A stretch of DNA of 64,000 bases from Winkia neuii subsp. neuii DSM 8576 (GCF_000420405.1 NZ_ATUW01000003.1:124001-188000), one strand, 5' to 3'; numbered from the stretch's first letter, positions 9,595 through 17,348 are shown. Program-made: numbers and translations. Notes: generated by a model not told the origin, from the letters alone.

Positions 9595-9799
9595 GAATCT
9601 GCCTCCGGTCGAGGAGCTCTCTTACGAGCAAGCACGCGACCAACTAGTGGCTACTGTTCGGCAGTTGGAGGGCGGGCAAGTCCCGCTCGAGGACGCCCTC
9701 AAGATGTGGGAGCGTGGTGAGGAGCTAGCAAAGCACTGCCAGGCGTTTTTGGATTCAGCCAAGCAGCGTTTGGATGCGGCAGCCCCTAAGCAGGATTAG
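9587..9799 (+). CDS. xseB: Exodeoxyribonuclease VII small subunit
   Basis: 70-residue small subunit; several copies decorate the helical arm of XseA. Conserved features are [22 protein letters not shown] and [13 protein letters not shown]. The ATG at 9587 follows AGGAAAGGAAGG and lies inside the end of xseA, so the two are translationally coupled. Its stop overlaps the stop of the opposing cis-prenyltransferase gene by four bases. Confidence 0.95.
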   Translation: MSENLPPVEELSYEQARDQLVATVRQLEGGQVPLEDALKMWERGEELAKHCQAFLDSAKQRLDAAAPKQD

Positions 9800-10554
9800 C
9801 GCCCTAGCCGCCGTTCGCGCTGGGAGTAGTCGCGCAGCGCACGCAGAAAATCTACCCTGCGGAAGTCGGGCCAGTAGGCCTCGCAAAAGTAGAACTCTGA
9901 GTGGGCGCTCTGCCACAGCAAAAATCCGGACAGGCGCTGTTCGCCCGAGGTGCGGATAACTAGGTCTGGGTCGGGCTGCCCCTTGGTGTACAGGTGCTCG
10001 GTAATGTCCGAAACCTTCAGGTTGGCGGCTACGTCCTCGAGGCTTTGGCCTCGTTCTGCGGCTTCCCGTAGGATCGCCCTAACCGCGTCGGCTATTTCTT
10101 CGCGACCGCCGTAGCCTATTGCCACGTTTACCTGCATGCCTTTGCACGAAGCTGTGGCCTGTTCGTTTGCCCGTAGCCGGGAGGCGAACTCTTCGGGCAG
10201 CACATCTTTGGCGCCCACTACGCGGATACGCCATTTTCCAGCTTGGGCTATGTGATCCACAGCCTCGGCAATGATCTCGAAGAGTGCGGACAGTTCCTGG
10301 GGGTCGCGCTTCAGATTATCTGTCGAGAGCATCCACAGAGTTACTACCTCGGTGCCAACCTCGTTTGCCCACCCTAGAAATTCTTCTATCTTGGAAGCTC
10401 CGCGCCGGTGGCCCGCGCTGGCCTCGATACCAACAGACTTTGCCCACCGGCGATTCCCGTCAAGGATTACACCTATGTGGCGGGGCATGTTGTCGGTGTC
10501 GATTTCACCGACTAGTCGCCGCTCGTATACCTCATATAAAACGTTGTAGGCCAT
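9796..10554 (-). CDS. uppS: Cis-prenyltransferase (isoprenyl diphosphate synthase, UppS/Rv1086-like)
   Basis: Condenses isopentenyl diphosphate with an allylic diphosphate to form Z-double bonds, supplying lipid carriers for wall synthesis. The diphosphate-binding motif DGNRRWAK starts at Asp32, and the C-terminal signature is [19 protein letters not shown]. The 252-residue form starts at the ATG at 10554, preceded by GGAGGT; an upstream in-frame extension has no such site. The N-terminus ([14 protein letters not shown]) and overall similarity resemble M. tuberculosis Rv1086, a Z,E-farnesyl diphosphate synthase, more than the long-chain Rv2361c. Chain length of the product therefore stays open. 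Confidence 0.9.
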   Translation of the reverse strand: MAYNVLYEVYERRLVGEIDTDNMPRHIGVILDGNRRWAKSVGIEASAGHRRGASKIEEFLGWANEVGTEVVTLWMLSTDNLKRDPQELSALFEIIAEAVDHIAQAGKWRIRVVGAKDVLPEEFASRLRANEQATASCKGMQVNVAIGYGGREEIADAVRAILREAAERGQSLEDVAANLKVSDITEHLYTKGQPDPDLVIRTSGEQRLSGFLLWQSAHSEFYFCEAYWPDFRRVDFLRALRDYSQRERRLGR

Positions 10555-10685
10555 GGCACCTCCGCTAACCAATCTAATGCACCTAGCCGGCCTTGTCTGT
10601 TTCAATTTCGCTAACCAATAATATTTGTGTGCGTTTGGCAGGTCCGTTTTCTCCTGGACCGTCTGGCTAAACCTGTCTCCCTACG

Positions 10686-10705
10686 CTAACGTAAGTTACG
10701 GTTAG
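10686..10705. promoter_or_regulatory. Imperfect palindrome upstream of the hemolysin III-like gene
   Basis: CTAACGTAAGTTACGGTTAG contains a perfect 11-base core (CGTAAGTTACG) flanked by CTAA and GTTAG arms offset by one base. It lies 20 bp before the TTG start, after only nine bases followed by GGAGG, so it would sit in the promoter or early leader. Operator function is a guess from symmetry. Confidence 0.3.
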
Positions 10706-10725
10706 GTAAGTTCGGAGGTTCCCTC

Positions 10726-11418
10726 TTGCACGCAAAACGAAATGGCGAGCGTTCGCTCTGGCACAGGCTCGATCCGCGCGAATCAACCGTAAAAAAACCG
10801 CTGTTGCGCGGGTGGTTTCACACTGTTGCAACACCCGTTTCTATGGCAGCTTTGCTAGTGCTAATAGTGCTTACGCCTACCGTTGGAGGGCGGGCAGCGG
10901 CGGCCGTATTTTTACTCACCTCATTAATGTTGTTTGGCATCTCTGGGCTGTACCACCGTCACTACTGGGGGCGCCTCGCCGACAAGTTCTTGCGCAACTG
11001 GGACCATTCCAACATTTTCCTGCTCATCGCAGGCACGTACACACCCATGGCAGTAGGCGTTTTGCCCGAACACGACACAGTGGTTTTGTTGCTCGTAGTG
11101 TGGATTGGAGCAGGTGCCGGCATAGCGTTGCAATGGTTGTGGCCGGCAGCCCCGCGCTGGGTTTATACCCCCATATACGTGATCTTGGGATGGGTAGCCG
11201 TGTGGTATTTGCCAGAACTGGCACACTATGGCGGCCTAGCTTTCACTTGGCTACTAGCTGCCGGCGGTATTTGCTACACGGTGGGGGCAGTCGTATACGG
11301 TTTCAAGTGGCCGGATTTTTCACCTCGCTACTTTGGTTTTCACGAGCTCTTTCACGCATTCACGTTGGCGGGATGGGTCTGCCACTGTATTAGCGCCTAT
11401 TTTGCGCTGCTCAGTTAG
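10726..11418 (+). CDS. Hemolysin III family / PAQR-type membrane protein
   Basis: Integral membrane protein of 230 residues with about seven helices, of the HlyIII/YqfA (PF03006) family related to eukaryotic PAQR receptors. The family zinc-site histidines are seen in ISGLYHRHYWG (residues ~73-80), RNWDHSNIFLLIAGTYTP (residues ~91-107) and the C-terminal HELFHAFTLAGWVCHC. The TTG start at 10726 is chosen for its GGAGGT six bases upstream. A ~33-residue basic N-terminus precedes the first helix. Despite its name the physiological role in bacteria is not settled; membrane-lipid homeostasis has been proposed. Confidence 0.87.
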   Translation: MHAKRNGERSLWHRLDPRESTVKKPLLRGWFHTVATPVSMAALLVLIVLTPTVGGRAAAAVFLLTSLMLFGISGLYHRHYWGRLADKFLRNWDHSNIFLLIAGTYTPMAVGVLPEHDTVVLLLVVWIGAGAGIALQWLWPAAPRWVYTPIYVILGWVAVWYLPELAHYGGLAFTWLLAAGGICYTVGAVVYGFKWPDFSPRYFGFHELFHAFTLAGWVCHCISAYFALLS

Positions 11419-11477
11419 TGACTTGGCTAGCTAAAACTGTAGTGAAAGCGACCGAGCTGGTATCCTAGGCGGCATAT

Positions 11478-11499
11478 GTGCCCGGGAGCTCCCGGGCAC
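11478..11499 (+). promoter_or_regulatory. Perfect 22-bp palindrome in the greA leader
   Basis: GTGCCCGGGAGCTCCCGGGCAC is fully self-complementary and lies 25 bp before the greA start, just after a TATCCT (11461-11466) that could be a -10 box. As RNA it would form a very stable hairpin in the 5' leader; as DNA it could be an operator. A terminator for the upstream gene is possible but no U-run follows. Confidence 0.45.
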
Positions 11500-11524
11500 C
11501 AGTGTTTTAGTTATGGAGGATGCT

Positions 11525-12004
11525 ATGGCAGACACTACCTGGCTCACTAAGGAAGCTTACGACAAGCTGGTAGAAGAACTTAACGACCGTCGCGACGTAC
11601 AGCGTCCCGCAATTGTAAAGCGCATTGACTTGGCTCGCCAGGAGGGCGACCTCAAGGAAAACGGCGGCTACCACGCCGCCCGCGAGGCCCAGTCCATGAA
11701 CGAAACTCGCATCGCCCAGCTCGAAGATCTGTTGGAAAATGCCGAAGTTGGCGAGACCCCGGCAGACGACGGCATTGTCGAACCCGGCATGATCGTGAAC
11801 GTAAAGATGGCGGGGCGCGAGATCCGCTTCCTGCTCGGCACCCGTGAGGCCTCAGAAGGCCTAGGAGTCGAGGTCTTCTCGCCTGACGCCCCAATCGGCA
11901 AGGCGCTAATTGGGCACAAGAGCGGCGAAACCGTCACTTACACGGCCCCAAATGGTAAGGACATCGAGGTCCAGATCGGGGAAGTTAAGCCTTACACCGC
12001 CTAG
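11525..12004 (+). CDS. greA: Transcription elongation factor GreA
   Basis: Rescues backtracked RNA polymerase by stimulating cleavage of the nascent transcript through the secondary channel. The 159-residue protein has the N-terminal coiled coil with the conserved tip acids in ARQEGDLKENGGYHAARE (residues ~38-55) and a C-terminal FKBP-like domain ending in IGKALIGHKSGETVTYTAPNG. I chose ATG 11525 because GGAGGA lies four bases upstream; the in-frame ATG at 11513 falls within that site. Single-gene unit, flanked by a palindrome upstream and a terminator downstream. Confidence 0.96.
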   Translation: MADTTWLTKEAYDKLVEELNDRRDVQRPAIVKRIDLARQEGDLKENGGYHAAREAQSMNETRIAQLEDLLENAEVGETPADDGIVEPGMIVNVKMAGREIRFLLGTREASEGLGVEVFSPDAPIGKALIGHKSGETVTYTAPNGKDIEVQIGEVKPYTA

Positions 12005-12013
12005 AGTTAGGCA

Positions 12014-12051
12014 AAATACTTGTGGGGACCAGCTGGTCCCCACAAGTATTT
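12014..12051. terminator. Bidirectional terminator, 19-bp perfect stem
   Basis: A 38-base perfect palindrome (outer arms AAATACTTGTGGGGACC, centre AGCT) lies between the convergent greA and AI-2E-family genes. A-rich and T-rich outer edges give a short U-tract in either direction. It covers part of the stop codon of the minus-strand gene. Confidence 0.8.
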
Positions 12052-13528
12052 AATCCTCGAGTTTGGTGCGCACCTCACTCTGGAGCGCCTCACGATCCTC
12101 CTGGGCGACCTCGGCGTCCTCACCCACCGCCTTTTGCGCCTCTTGGGCGGAAACTACCTCAATTTCGACCTCGTCGGGAGCCGCGTTTGCGCCCTGCAAC
12201 TTCTGGCGCATCTTTGCTGCTTCGCGCAGATTATTGGCCTTAGGCTGCAAGGACCTGGCTATTTCGTCGTCGAGGGTTCCCGGTGCCCCACCCGGCCTTT
12301 TCGGATCGTAGGCAAGGCGCAGGAAAGAGTCGTATCCGTGCAGGTACATGACCACTGTGTTGATAAATGCCATTAGCGGCACGGCGAACATTGCCCCGGC
12401 AATACCCATGGTGAAACCGCCAGCAGCGACCGCAAGTAAGACTGCCAGCGGGTGTAAAGACACAGCATTCGACATGAGCAGGGGCTGCAGCAGATTCGAT
12501 TCAACTTGCTGCACCACTAGTATGGCAGCCAGCATTATTAGCGCCACGGTAATGCCCTGGTCGACTAGTGCTACCAGGACGGCAATTGCACCCGTGGCAA
12601 TAGCTCCGACAATGGGAATGAACGCGCCTAAGAACACTAAAACAGCGATGGGTAACGCTAGTGGCACCCCCAAGATTGCGGCGGAGGCACCGATGCCCAC
12701 CGCGTCAATGGCGGCAACTTCCATCTGCGCCTTGGCATATGAAGAAATAGTAACCCACCCGCGGATGGCAGCTTCATTTGCGGGATTGCGCGCCCCCTCG
12801 GGCATGCACCGCACAAAGAACTGCCAGATCTTGCGCCCATCTTTTAGGAAGAAGAACACGCAGAAAAGCACCATCAAAGCCGAAGTAACAATGTTGGTTA
12901 TCGAGGAGGTAACCGCAAGTGCCCCGGAGGCAATGCGCGAGCTATTCGACTGCAAGAAGGAACCAATTTCGCCTTGTAGCTTGCGTACGTATTCTTCGAT
13001 TTGGTGTTGGTCGAGCTTTAATGGACCATTCGAAATCCAGTCCACGGCATCATCTAAGCCACCTCGCGCCTTGGCGGCTAGCGGGCCGATGTTGTCAACT
13101 ATCTGGCTCGAGGCCAAATACAGTAGCCCGCCAACTAGACCCAACCCAACTAGCAGTGCCACAACGGTGCCAACTGTGCGCCACGCCGAGGTGGAAGGGA
13201 ACAGCCTCACGATTGGCTCTAGTAGCACGGTAAGCAGCAGGGCTACGAGCAGCGGGATCACCACCACTGTCAGCTGCGAGAGAAGCCAGAGCACGCAGGC
13301 GGCAGCAAAGCCCACAAGCAGCAGGCGCCACGACCAGGCGGCAGCCACCCTGAGCGTGGGAGATACCGCCTGGGCCGCGTCCTCGAGCTCCACTGTTTTT
13401 CCAGCTGAGTGCCGGCGGGGCTTGTACCTGTCAGCCTGTTTTTCGCTGCGCGATTCGCGAATCCGTTCTAGTGCCCGCTTGACTGTGCCGGCAAAGTCAG
13501 GGACGCGTCTTGTTTCTTTGTCTGCCAT
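12050..13528 (-). CDS. AI-2E family transporter (PF01594)
   Basis: 492-residue polytopic membrane protein of the YdiK/YhhT/TqsA superfamily. A ~65-residue charged cytoplasmic N-terminus precedes helices at ~80-130 and 140; a large soluble segment follows (residues ~165-215), then a dense helical block with GAFIPIVGAIATGAIAVLVAL and SNLLQPLLMSNAVSLHPLAVLLAV, the most conserved part of the family. The C-terminal ~90 residues are acidic and predicted soluble. Members have been linked to autoinducer-2 export or to Na+/H+ exchange, so the substrate is unknown. Confidence 0.85.
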   Translation of the reverse strand: MADKETRRVPDFAGTVKRALERIRESRSEKQADRYKPRRHSAGKTVELEDAAQAVSPTLRVAAAWSWRLLLVGFAAACVLWLLSQLTVVVIPLLVALLLTVLLEPIVRLFPSTSAWRTVGTVVALLVGLGLVGGLLYLASSQIVDNIGPLAAKARGGLDDAVDWISNGPLKLDQHQIEEYVRKLQGEIGSFLQSNSSRIASGALAVTSSITNIVTSALMVLFCVFFFLKDGRKIWQFFVRCMPEGARNPANEAAIRGWVTISSYAKAQMEVAAIDAVGIGASAAILGVPLALPIAVLVFLGAFIPIVGAIATGAIAVLVALVDQGITVALIMLAAILVVQQVESNLLQPLLMSNAVSLHPLAVLLAVAAGGFTMGIAGAMFAVPLMAFINTVVMYLHGYDSFLRLAYDPKRPGGAPGTLDDEIARSLQPKANNLREAAKMRQKLQGANAAPDEVEIEVVSAQEAQKAVGEDAEVAQEDREALQSEVRTKLED

Positions 13529-13624
13529 ACTTCTTCCTAAATGTGCGATTGAATCAAGCTTATAGGTAATGCACTAACTGCCCCAATGTGGGATGTTTGG
13601 GGTAACAACAAGCTGGGAGGCCCA

Positions 13625-14239
13625 ATGGTTACTTTTCCTTTTCGAAACAAACTATCTGCCGAGGGCGGGGTCCATCCCGTGCTGGGCACCGCACCCGAGG
13701 GCCCATTCGCACCCTCTGCAAGAATCATCGACTTAGCTATGGGCTGTTTTTGGGGCGCTGAACGCATCTTTTGGAACACGCCCGGGGTGGTAAATACCTC
13801 GGTCGGTTTCGAAGGCGGGCACGTGGCAAGCCCTTCCTACCGCCTGGTATGCACTGGGAAAACCGGCCACGCCGAGACCGTGCGCGTAGTTTACGATTCG
13901 GAAGAGACTTGCGCAGAAGAGATTTTAAAGGTGTTTTGGGAAAACCACGATCCCACCCAACTAAATCGACAGGGCAACGATCTGGGCACGCAATATCGCA
14001 GCGCTATATTTACCACCACCGACGCCCAGTTCGAGGTTGCAAAAGCCACGCGCACAGCATTCGCAAAAGTTTTAGCTGAGGCCGGCGAGGGCAGGATTGT
14101 TACCGAATTACACGCCCCTAATAGCGAACGCCTATTTTTCCCAGCCGAGGAAGAACATCAGGCTTACTTGTATAAGAACCCAAACGGATACTGCATGCAT
14201 GGGCCGAACGGTTTTACCTGCCCCACCGGGTTGGTTTAG
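13625..14239 (+). CDS. msrA: Peptide-methionine (S)-S-oxide reductase MsrA
   Basis: Repairs oxidised methionine in proteins. The catalytic site MGCFWGAER puts the nucleophilic Cys at residue 41, and the substrate-pocket segments VCTGKTGHAE and FWENHDPTQLNRQGND are present; a second Cys-containing tail (GYCMHGPNGFTCPTG) could supply the resolving cysteines. I chose ATG 13625, with GGGAGG five bases upstream; an earlier ATG at 13586 has none. The protein is 204 residues. Confidence 0.95.
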   Translation: MVTFPFRNKLSAEGGVHPVLGTAPEGPFAPSARIIDLAMGCFWGAERIFWNTPGVVNTSVGFEGGHVASPSYRLVCTGKTGHAETVRVVYDSEETCAEEILKVFWENHDPTQLNRQGNDLGTQYRSAIFTTTDAQFEVAKATRTAFAKVLAEAGEGRIVTELHAPNSERLFFPAEEEHQAYLYKNPNGYCMHGPNGFTCPTGLV

Positions 14240-14243
14240 CAAA

Positions 14244-14273
14244 AATGTTGGCGGCCCGCGAGCCGCCAACATT
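14244..14273. terminator. Hairpin between msrA and the FKBP gene
   Basis: Stem 14244-14255 with 14262-14273 (AATGTTGGCGGC, 12 bp) around a six-base loop. The flanking A-run gives a U-tract on the minus strand, so it best terminates the FKBP transcript, but it also follows the msrA stop. Confidence 0.75.
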
Positions 14274-14278
14274 CGTTC

Positions 14279-14686
14279 TTACAGGATGCCTAGTACGTCC
14301 GTTACGAACACTAAGGTGTCTCCGCCTTTGATGCCGGCCTGCGGAACCCCGCGCTGGCCGTAGCCGAGTTCAGGGGGAATTGAAAGTAGCACGCGCGTGC
14401 CTACTTTTAGCCCTACCAGGCCCCTATCCCAGCCTTGGATTACTTGGCCAACGCCCACCTGGAATGAGAGTGGCTGCCCGCGATCGTAGGAGTTGTCAAA
14501 AATGTTGCCGTCCCACACCTGCCCTAAGTAGTTGCAGGCAATGTAGTCGCCCTCTTCCACGGCCGGGCCGTCCCCCTCTTTGAGGACGGATACTTCGAGT
14601 TCTGCCGGCGGTTCCGGGCAAGCAAAAGTTAGCTTGGGCTTGGTTCCGAATTCGCCCTGCACTTCGGGCAATAGTTGTTCGCTCAT
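14279..14686 (-). CDS. FKBP-type peptidyl-prolyl cis-trans isomerase
   Basis: 135-residue single-domain FKBP that catalyses proline isomerisation. Family landmarks are YIACNYLGQVWDG, FDNSYDRGQPLSFQVG, VIQGWDRGLVGLKVGTR (with the central Trp of the pocket) and IPPELGYGQRG. There is no signal peptide or lipobox, so it should be cytoplasmic. A ~35-residue N-terminal extension precedes the core. Confidence 0.93.
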   Translation of the reverse strand: MSEQLLPEVQGEFGTKPKLTFACPEPPAELEVSVLKEGDGPAVEEGDYIACNYLGQVWDGNIFDNSYDRGQPLSFQVGVGQVIQGWDRGLVGLKVGTRVLLSIPPELGYGQRGVPQAGIKGGDTLVFVTDVLGIL

Positions 14687-14702
14687 GGTTTCAGGGTAAT
14701 AG

Positions 14703-14726
14703 AAAACGCGCCCGAAGGCGCGTTTT
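14703..14726 (-). terminator. Terminator after the BAX inhibitor-1-like gene
   Basis: Ten-bp stem (AAAACGCGCC with GGCGCGTTTT) and a CGAA tetraloop, followed on the minus strand by U residues. It lies 30 bp past the stop of the gene at 14757. Confidence 0.8.
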
Positions 14727-14756
14727 CCAAAGATGTTGCGAGCTAGTTGCTACGAA

Positions 14757-15602
14757 CTAGTTGTCGCGTGCCACAGCCAGCAGGCGCAGCAGGTAAACGT
14801 AGATGTAGACGGTATCGAGTACTATGCCGAAGGCGACCCGCCAGGAGAGTTCGGAGGCGGCCCCTGTTTCTACTGCTTGCCTGGCCACCTCGAAATCCAA
14901 GATCAGGCAGATGGCACCAACCACTACCGCGAAGATCCCCACCAAGACACCCAACGGGATACCAAACAGGGTAATCGAGTCAGCGCCCATCGGATTTGTA
15001 ATAACGCCGAAGGCGGTAAGTAGCCACGAAGCAATGGAATATATCAAGATTCCGACCAGAGAGATCAGGGCAAACTTCATGAGTTTCGAAGACCCGCGCA
15101 CGTAACCCGACTTAAATAGGATCAACGTGACCGCGAATATGGCTGCAGTAGCAACCACAGCCTGGACCACTACACCTGGGAACCTCTGTTCAAAGACCAT
15201 CGAAATACCGCCGAGTGCGGCACCTTCAAGGACCGAATACGTAACAAAGAGAGCCGGGGTGATCTTCCGCTTGAAGATGCACACCATCGACACAACAAAA
15301 GCACCGAGGGCTCCGAGGCTGGCGCCTAGGGCAGCCACGGCCGGGATATAACTGCCGATTACCCAGACTGCTGCTGCGGCTACAAAGAGCAATCCGAGCA
15401 TGATGCCGGACTTGTTGATTACGTCCTCGTAAGTAATGGGACGGGCTGAGGTCTGCGCTGGAGACCCCTGTGCCGCCTGCCCGGCCTGAGCATATGGGTC
15501 CTGCTGAGTGAATTGCCCCTGCTGCGGAGGAACGTAGCCTCTTTGAGCGACGCGCCCCCTGCGCAGGTCCTGTTCAACACCGTTGATTACGGGGTTTGCC
15601 AT
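14757..15602 (-). CDS. BAX inhibitor-1/YccA family membrane protein
   Basis: 281 residues. About 75 N-terminal residues are soluble and Gln/Ala/Pro-rich (PPQQGQFTQQDPYAQAGQ), followed by seven predicted helices from ~68 onward. Conserved family segments include YSVLEGAALGGIS and the C-terminal LDFEVARQAVE...WRVAFGIVLDTVYIYVYLLRLL block with its paired acidic residues (the proton/Ca2+ sensor pair in characterised homologues). Actinobacterial members commonly carry the Q/P-rich N-terminus. Function in bacteria is not well established; a membrane leak channel or a role in stress is suspected. Confidence 0.88.
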   Translation of the reverse strand: MANPVINGVEQDLRRGRVAQRGYVPPQQGQFTQQDPYAQAGQAAQGSPAQTSARPITYEDVINKSGIMLGLLFVAAAAVWVIGSYIPAVAALGASLGALGAFVVSMVCIFKRKITPALFVTYSVLEGAALGGISMVFEQRFPGVVVQAVVATAAIFAVTLILFKSGYVRGSSKLMKFALISLVGILIYSIASWLLTAFGVITNPMGADSITLFGIPLGVLVGIFAVVVGAICLILDFEVARQAVETGAASELSWRVAFGIVLDTVYIYVYLLRLLAVARDN

Positions 15603-15931
15603 GAGCGTTTCCTTTGCGTACTAGTTGCGTTTCACCGCCATTGTATTAGCATCGGCAAATTTTGCTCGCCGAAAGGGCAACTTTTCACGCTCGGCAATAT
15701 GAGCTAGCCCTCCCTGCCCCAACTGGCGGCGAAATGGAAACGAAACACCCCAACTAAATTAGTTTTTTTCACTCAATTACTATATAAATATCTCATGGAA
15801 CAACGAAGGTAGAAATGTAGATATAGAAACCGCCCTCTACTAACGATGGTAGCTGTTACACGTTTTCAACATATTTGCATTTCACTCAGACCTACGTAGC
15901 ATCACGCTCTGAGCTTATCGATGGAGACAAA
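15603..15931. other. Non-coding A+T-rich stretch
   Basis: About 330 bp without a supported gene. The first part must hold the promoter of the minus-strand BAX inhibitor-like gene. From ~15750 the composition becomes clearly A+T-rich (TATATAAATATCTC near 15780), unlike the surrounding housekeeping DNA. I see no RNA gene or repeat. Confidence 0.5.
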
Positions 15932-16437
15932 ATGGGGCTAAAAGTTGAGAATAAGACCTTTTTCCGGACAGGGCTCGCGATCGCACTGAGCTGCTCAACA
16001 GTTACAGACACGTAGCCCGCACCGCCCAAAACTTCACGAAAAGGTGCAAGGCGGAACTGGTCGTAAATGGCGAGGTAGTAGACCTGCCAAATCCCCTTGG
16101 CGAAATTCTGATCCATGCGGCAAAAGCGCTCTCTACCTGGAAACCTATCACCTTGTGCCCACACGAAGAGCTCATCTCGCTGCAAGAAGCGGCAGACCTT
16201 TTGGGAGTCTCGCGCTACACGGTCGCCGAACTTTGCAACAGAGGCAAACTCCCCTGCCATACAATCAATAAATATCGTAAAGTGTATTTTGCGGACGTCA
16301 TAGACTATCTAAATAAAGAGACTAACTTTTGCAACGATTCGCAAGGGGATTCGGTTACTTCCTCCAAGTTAGTTAAACTATATGAAGAAGATCCGCAAAA
16401 GGCTCTGTCACTAATTCGCAACATCCGCCAAAAATAG
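15932..16437 (+). pseudogene. Frameshifted HTH (excisionase/antitoxin-type) DNA-binding protein
   Basis: Two frames together look like one gene. An ATG at 15932 with GGAGAC five bases upstream reads 27 codons and stops at 16013-16015. A second frame, -1 to the first, is open from 15955 to 16437 and carries all the recognisable protein: AELVVNGEVVDLPNPLGEIL, then the MerR/excisionase-like HTH_17 motif LISLQEAADLLGVSRYTV, the wing-like RGKLPCHTINKYRKVYFADVIDYL and a 35-residue tail. The second frame has no ATG, GTG or TTG before TTG 16153, although its homology-like region begins earlier. A single shift near the T5 run at 15959-15963 would restore a ~168-residue protein similar in layout to actinobacterial HTH antitoxins often paired with PIN toxins. 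No toxin gene is next to it. A shorter protein from TTG 16153 (94 aa) could still be made. Confidence 0.6.
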
Positions 16438-16451
16438 TCTGTTTCCAACCA

Positions 16452-16488
16452 GTAATTGGCCCCCAAGATTACCTTGGGGGCCAATTAC
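16452..16488 (+). terminator. Terminator after the HTH gene
   Basis: A perfect 16-bp stem (GTAATTGGCCCCCAAG with its complement) and a five-base loop, followed by TTTC, 14 bp past the stop. A full terminator suggests the unit was, or is, transcribed. Confidence 0.75.
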
Positions 16489-16534
16489 TTTCACATTACA
16501 GGCTGATTAGAGGACATCCGCCAGCAAGTAATAT

Positions 16535-16569
16535 GCCTAGGGGCAACAAGGGGCGCACTGCCCCTAGGC
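16535..16569 (-). terminator. Hairpin after the LAXTG protein gene
   Basis: Eleven-bp stem (GCCTAGGGGCA, 16535-16545, with 16559-16569) around a 13-base loop, 12 bp downstream of the minus-strand stop at 16581. No strong U-run. Confidence 0.55.
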
Positions 16570-16580
16570 GAGCGGGAAAA

Positions 16581-17348
16581 CTAGGCCCGCTTGCGCGCGT
16601 ATGCGCAGGCACCGCCGCCGGCGAGCAGAAGCGCAAGCGACACCCCGCCTACCATAGCTGCGGTGGAACCGGTGTTGGCGAGAGCCTTCTTCTGCGAAGT
16701 TCCGGCAACCACCTTTACTACCTTCTTGACCTCGCCCTTCTTGGCGGCGGCCTTCTTGGCCTCTACCTTCTTAGGCTCAGCCTTCTTTTCGGCAACCTTC
16801 TTCTGGGCTACCTTGCCCTTTTCGGGGGCTGCGGGAGCAACCGCTGGCTTTTCTTTCTGAGCCTTTTCGGAGTACTTCCACAGGTGCTTCGGCAAGTAGT
16901 TGATCTTGCCTTCATTGTAGGCAACTACCTGCTTCATCTCGTCGCGAGTGAGCTTTTGGCCACCGAATGCCTGATCGTATTCCTTCTTAGCCTTGGCCCG
17001 AGCTTCCTGCACCTCCTTGGACTGAGCCCACTTCTCGTATCCAGCTGGTACCTTGTCGGTTAGTGCCTGCTGGTACTTTTCAAGCTGAGCCCGGGTATCC
17101 TTCATCTTGTCGAGGGTTCCCGGAGTGTGGCCGTAGTCGTTTTCCTCTTCCTTGACAGGCTTGTCGGTCGACGGCTTATCCGTCGAAGGCTTTTCAGCGG
17201 CAGGCTTGTTTTCAGTATTGGTCGCCGTCGTGTTGCTCGGGGCGGGCTGACCCCCCGGGGCCTCGTTAGCCAGGGCAGACAGCTGTGTCATTCCGCCCAA
17301 CACCAGGGCGAGGGTCCCTACGGCGCAGGCCTTAGTAGTCTTACGCAT
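16581..17348 (-). CDS. Cell-wall-anchored surface protein with LAXTG sorting signal
   Basis: 255-residue secreted protein. The signal peptide has a KTTK basic start and a likely cleavage after SALA (residue 27). A Pro/Thr/Lys-rich linker follows (residues 28-70, with the KPSTDKPSTDKP repeat), then a helical domain of ~95 residues with no recognised fold, and a Lys/Ala-rich wall-spanning stretch (residues ~168-215, repeated KKVEAKKAAAKK-like units). The sorting signal is LANTG at 223-227, then a hydrophobic segment and the RKRA tail. LAXTG is the pattern of class E sortases in actinobacteria. The start has AGAGGAAGAAAG upstream. Function unknown; no sortase gene in the window. Confidence 0.85.
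   Translation of the reverse strand: MRKTTKACAVGTLALVLGGMTQLSALANEAPGGQPAPSNTTATNTENKPAAEKPSTDKPSTDKPVKEEENDYGHTPGTLDKMKDTRAQLEKYQQALTDKVPAGYEKWAQSKEVQEARAKAKKEYDQAFGGQKLTRDEMKQVVAYNEGKINYLPKHLWKYSEKAQKEKPAVAPAAPEKGKVAQKKVAEKKAEPKKVEAKKAAAKKGEVKKVVKVVAGTSQKKALANTGSTAAMVGGVSLALLLAGGGACAYARKRA

Noticed and set aside
12348-13565. 405-codon ORF on the plus strand
   Set aside because: It is antisense to the AI-2E family protein, whose membrane-protein pattern and start site are convincing; the Ser/Thr/Ala-rich translation is typical of an opposite-strand shadow.
15892-16260. 122-codon minus-strand ORF opposite the HTH gene
   Set aside because: It is the shadow of the HTH-encoding strand, which carries the recognisable domain; no start signal.
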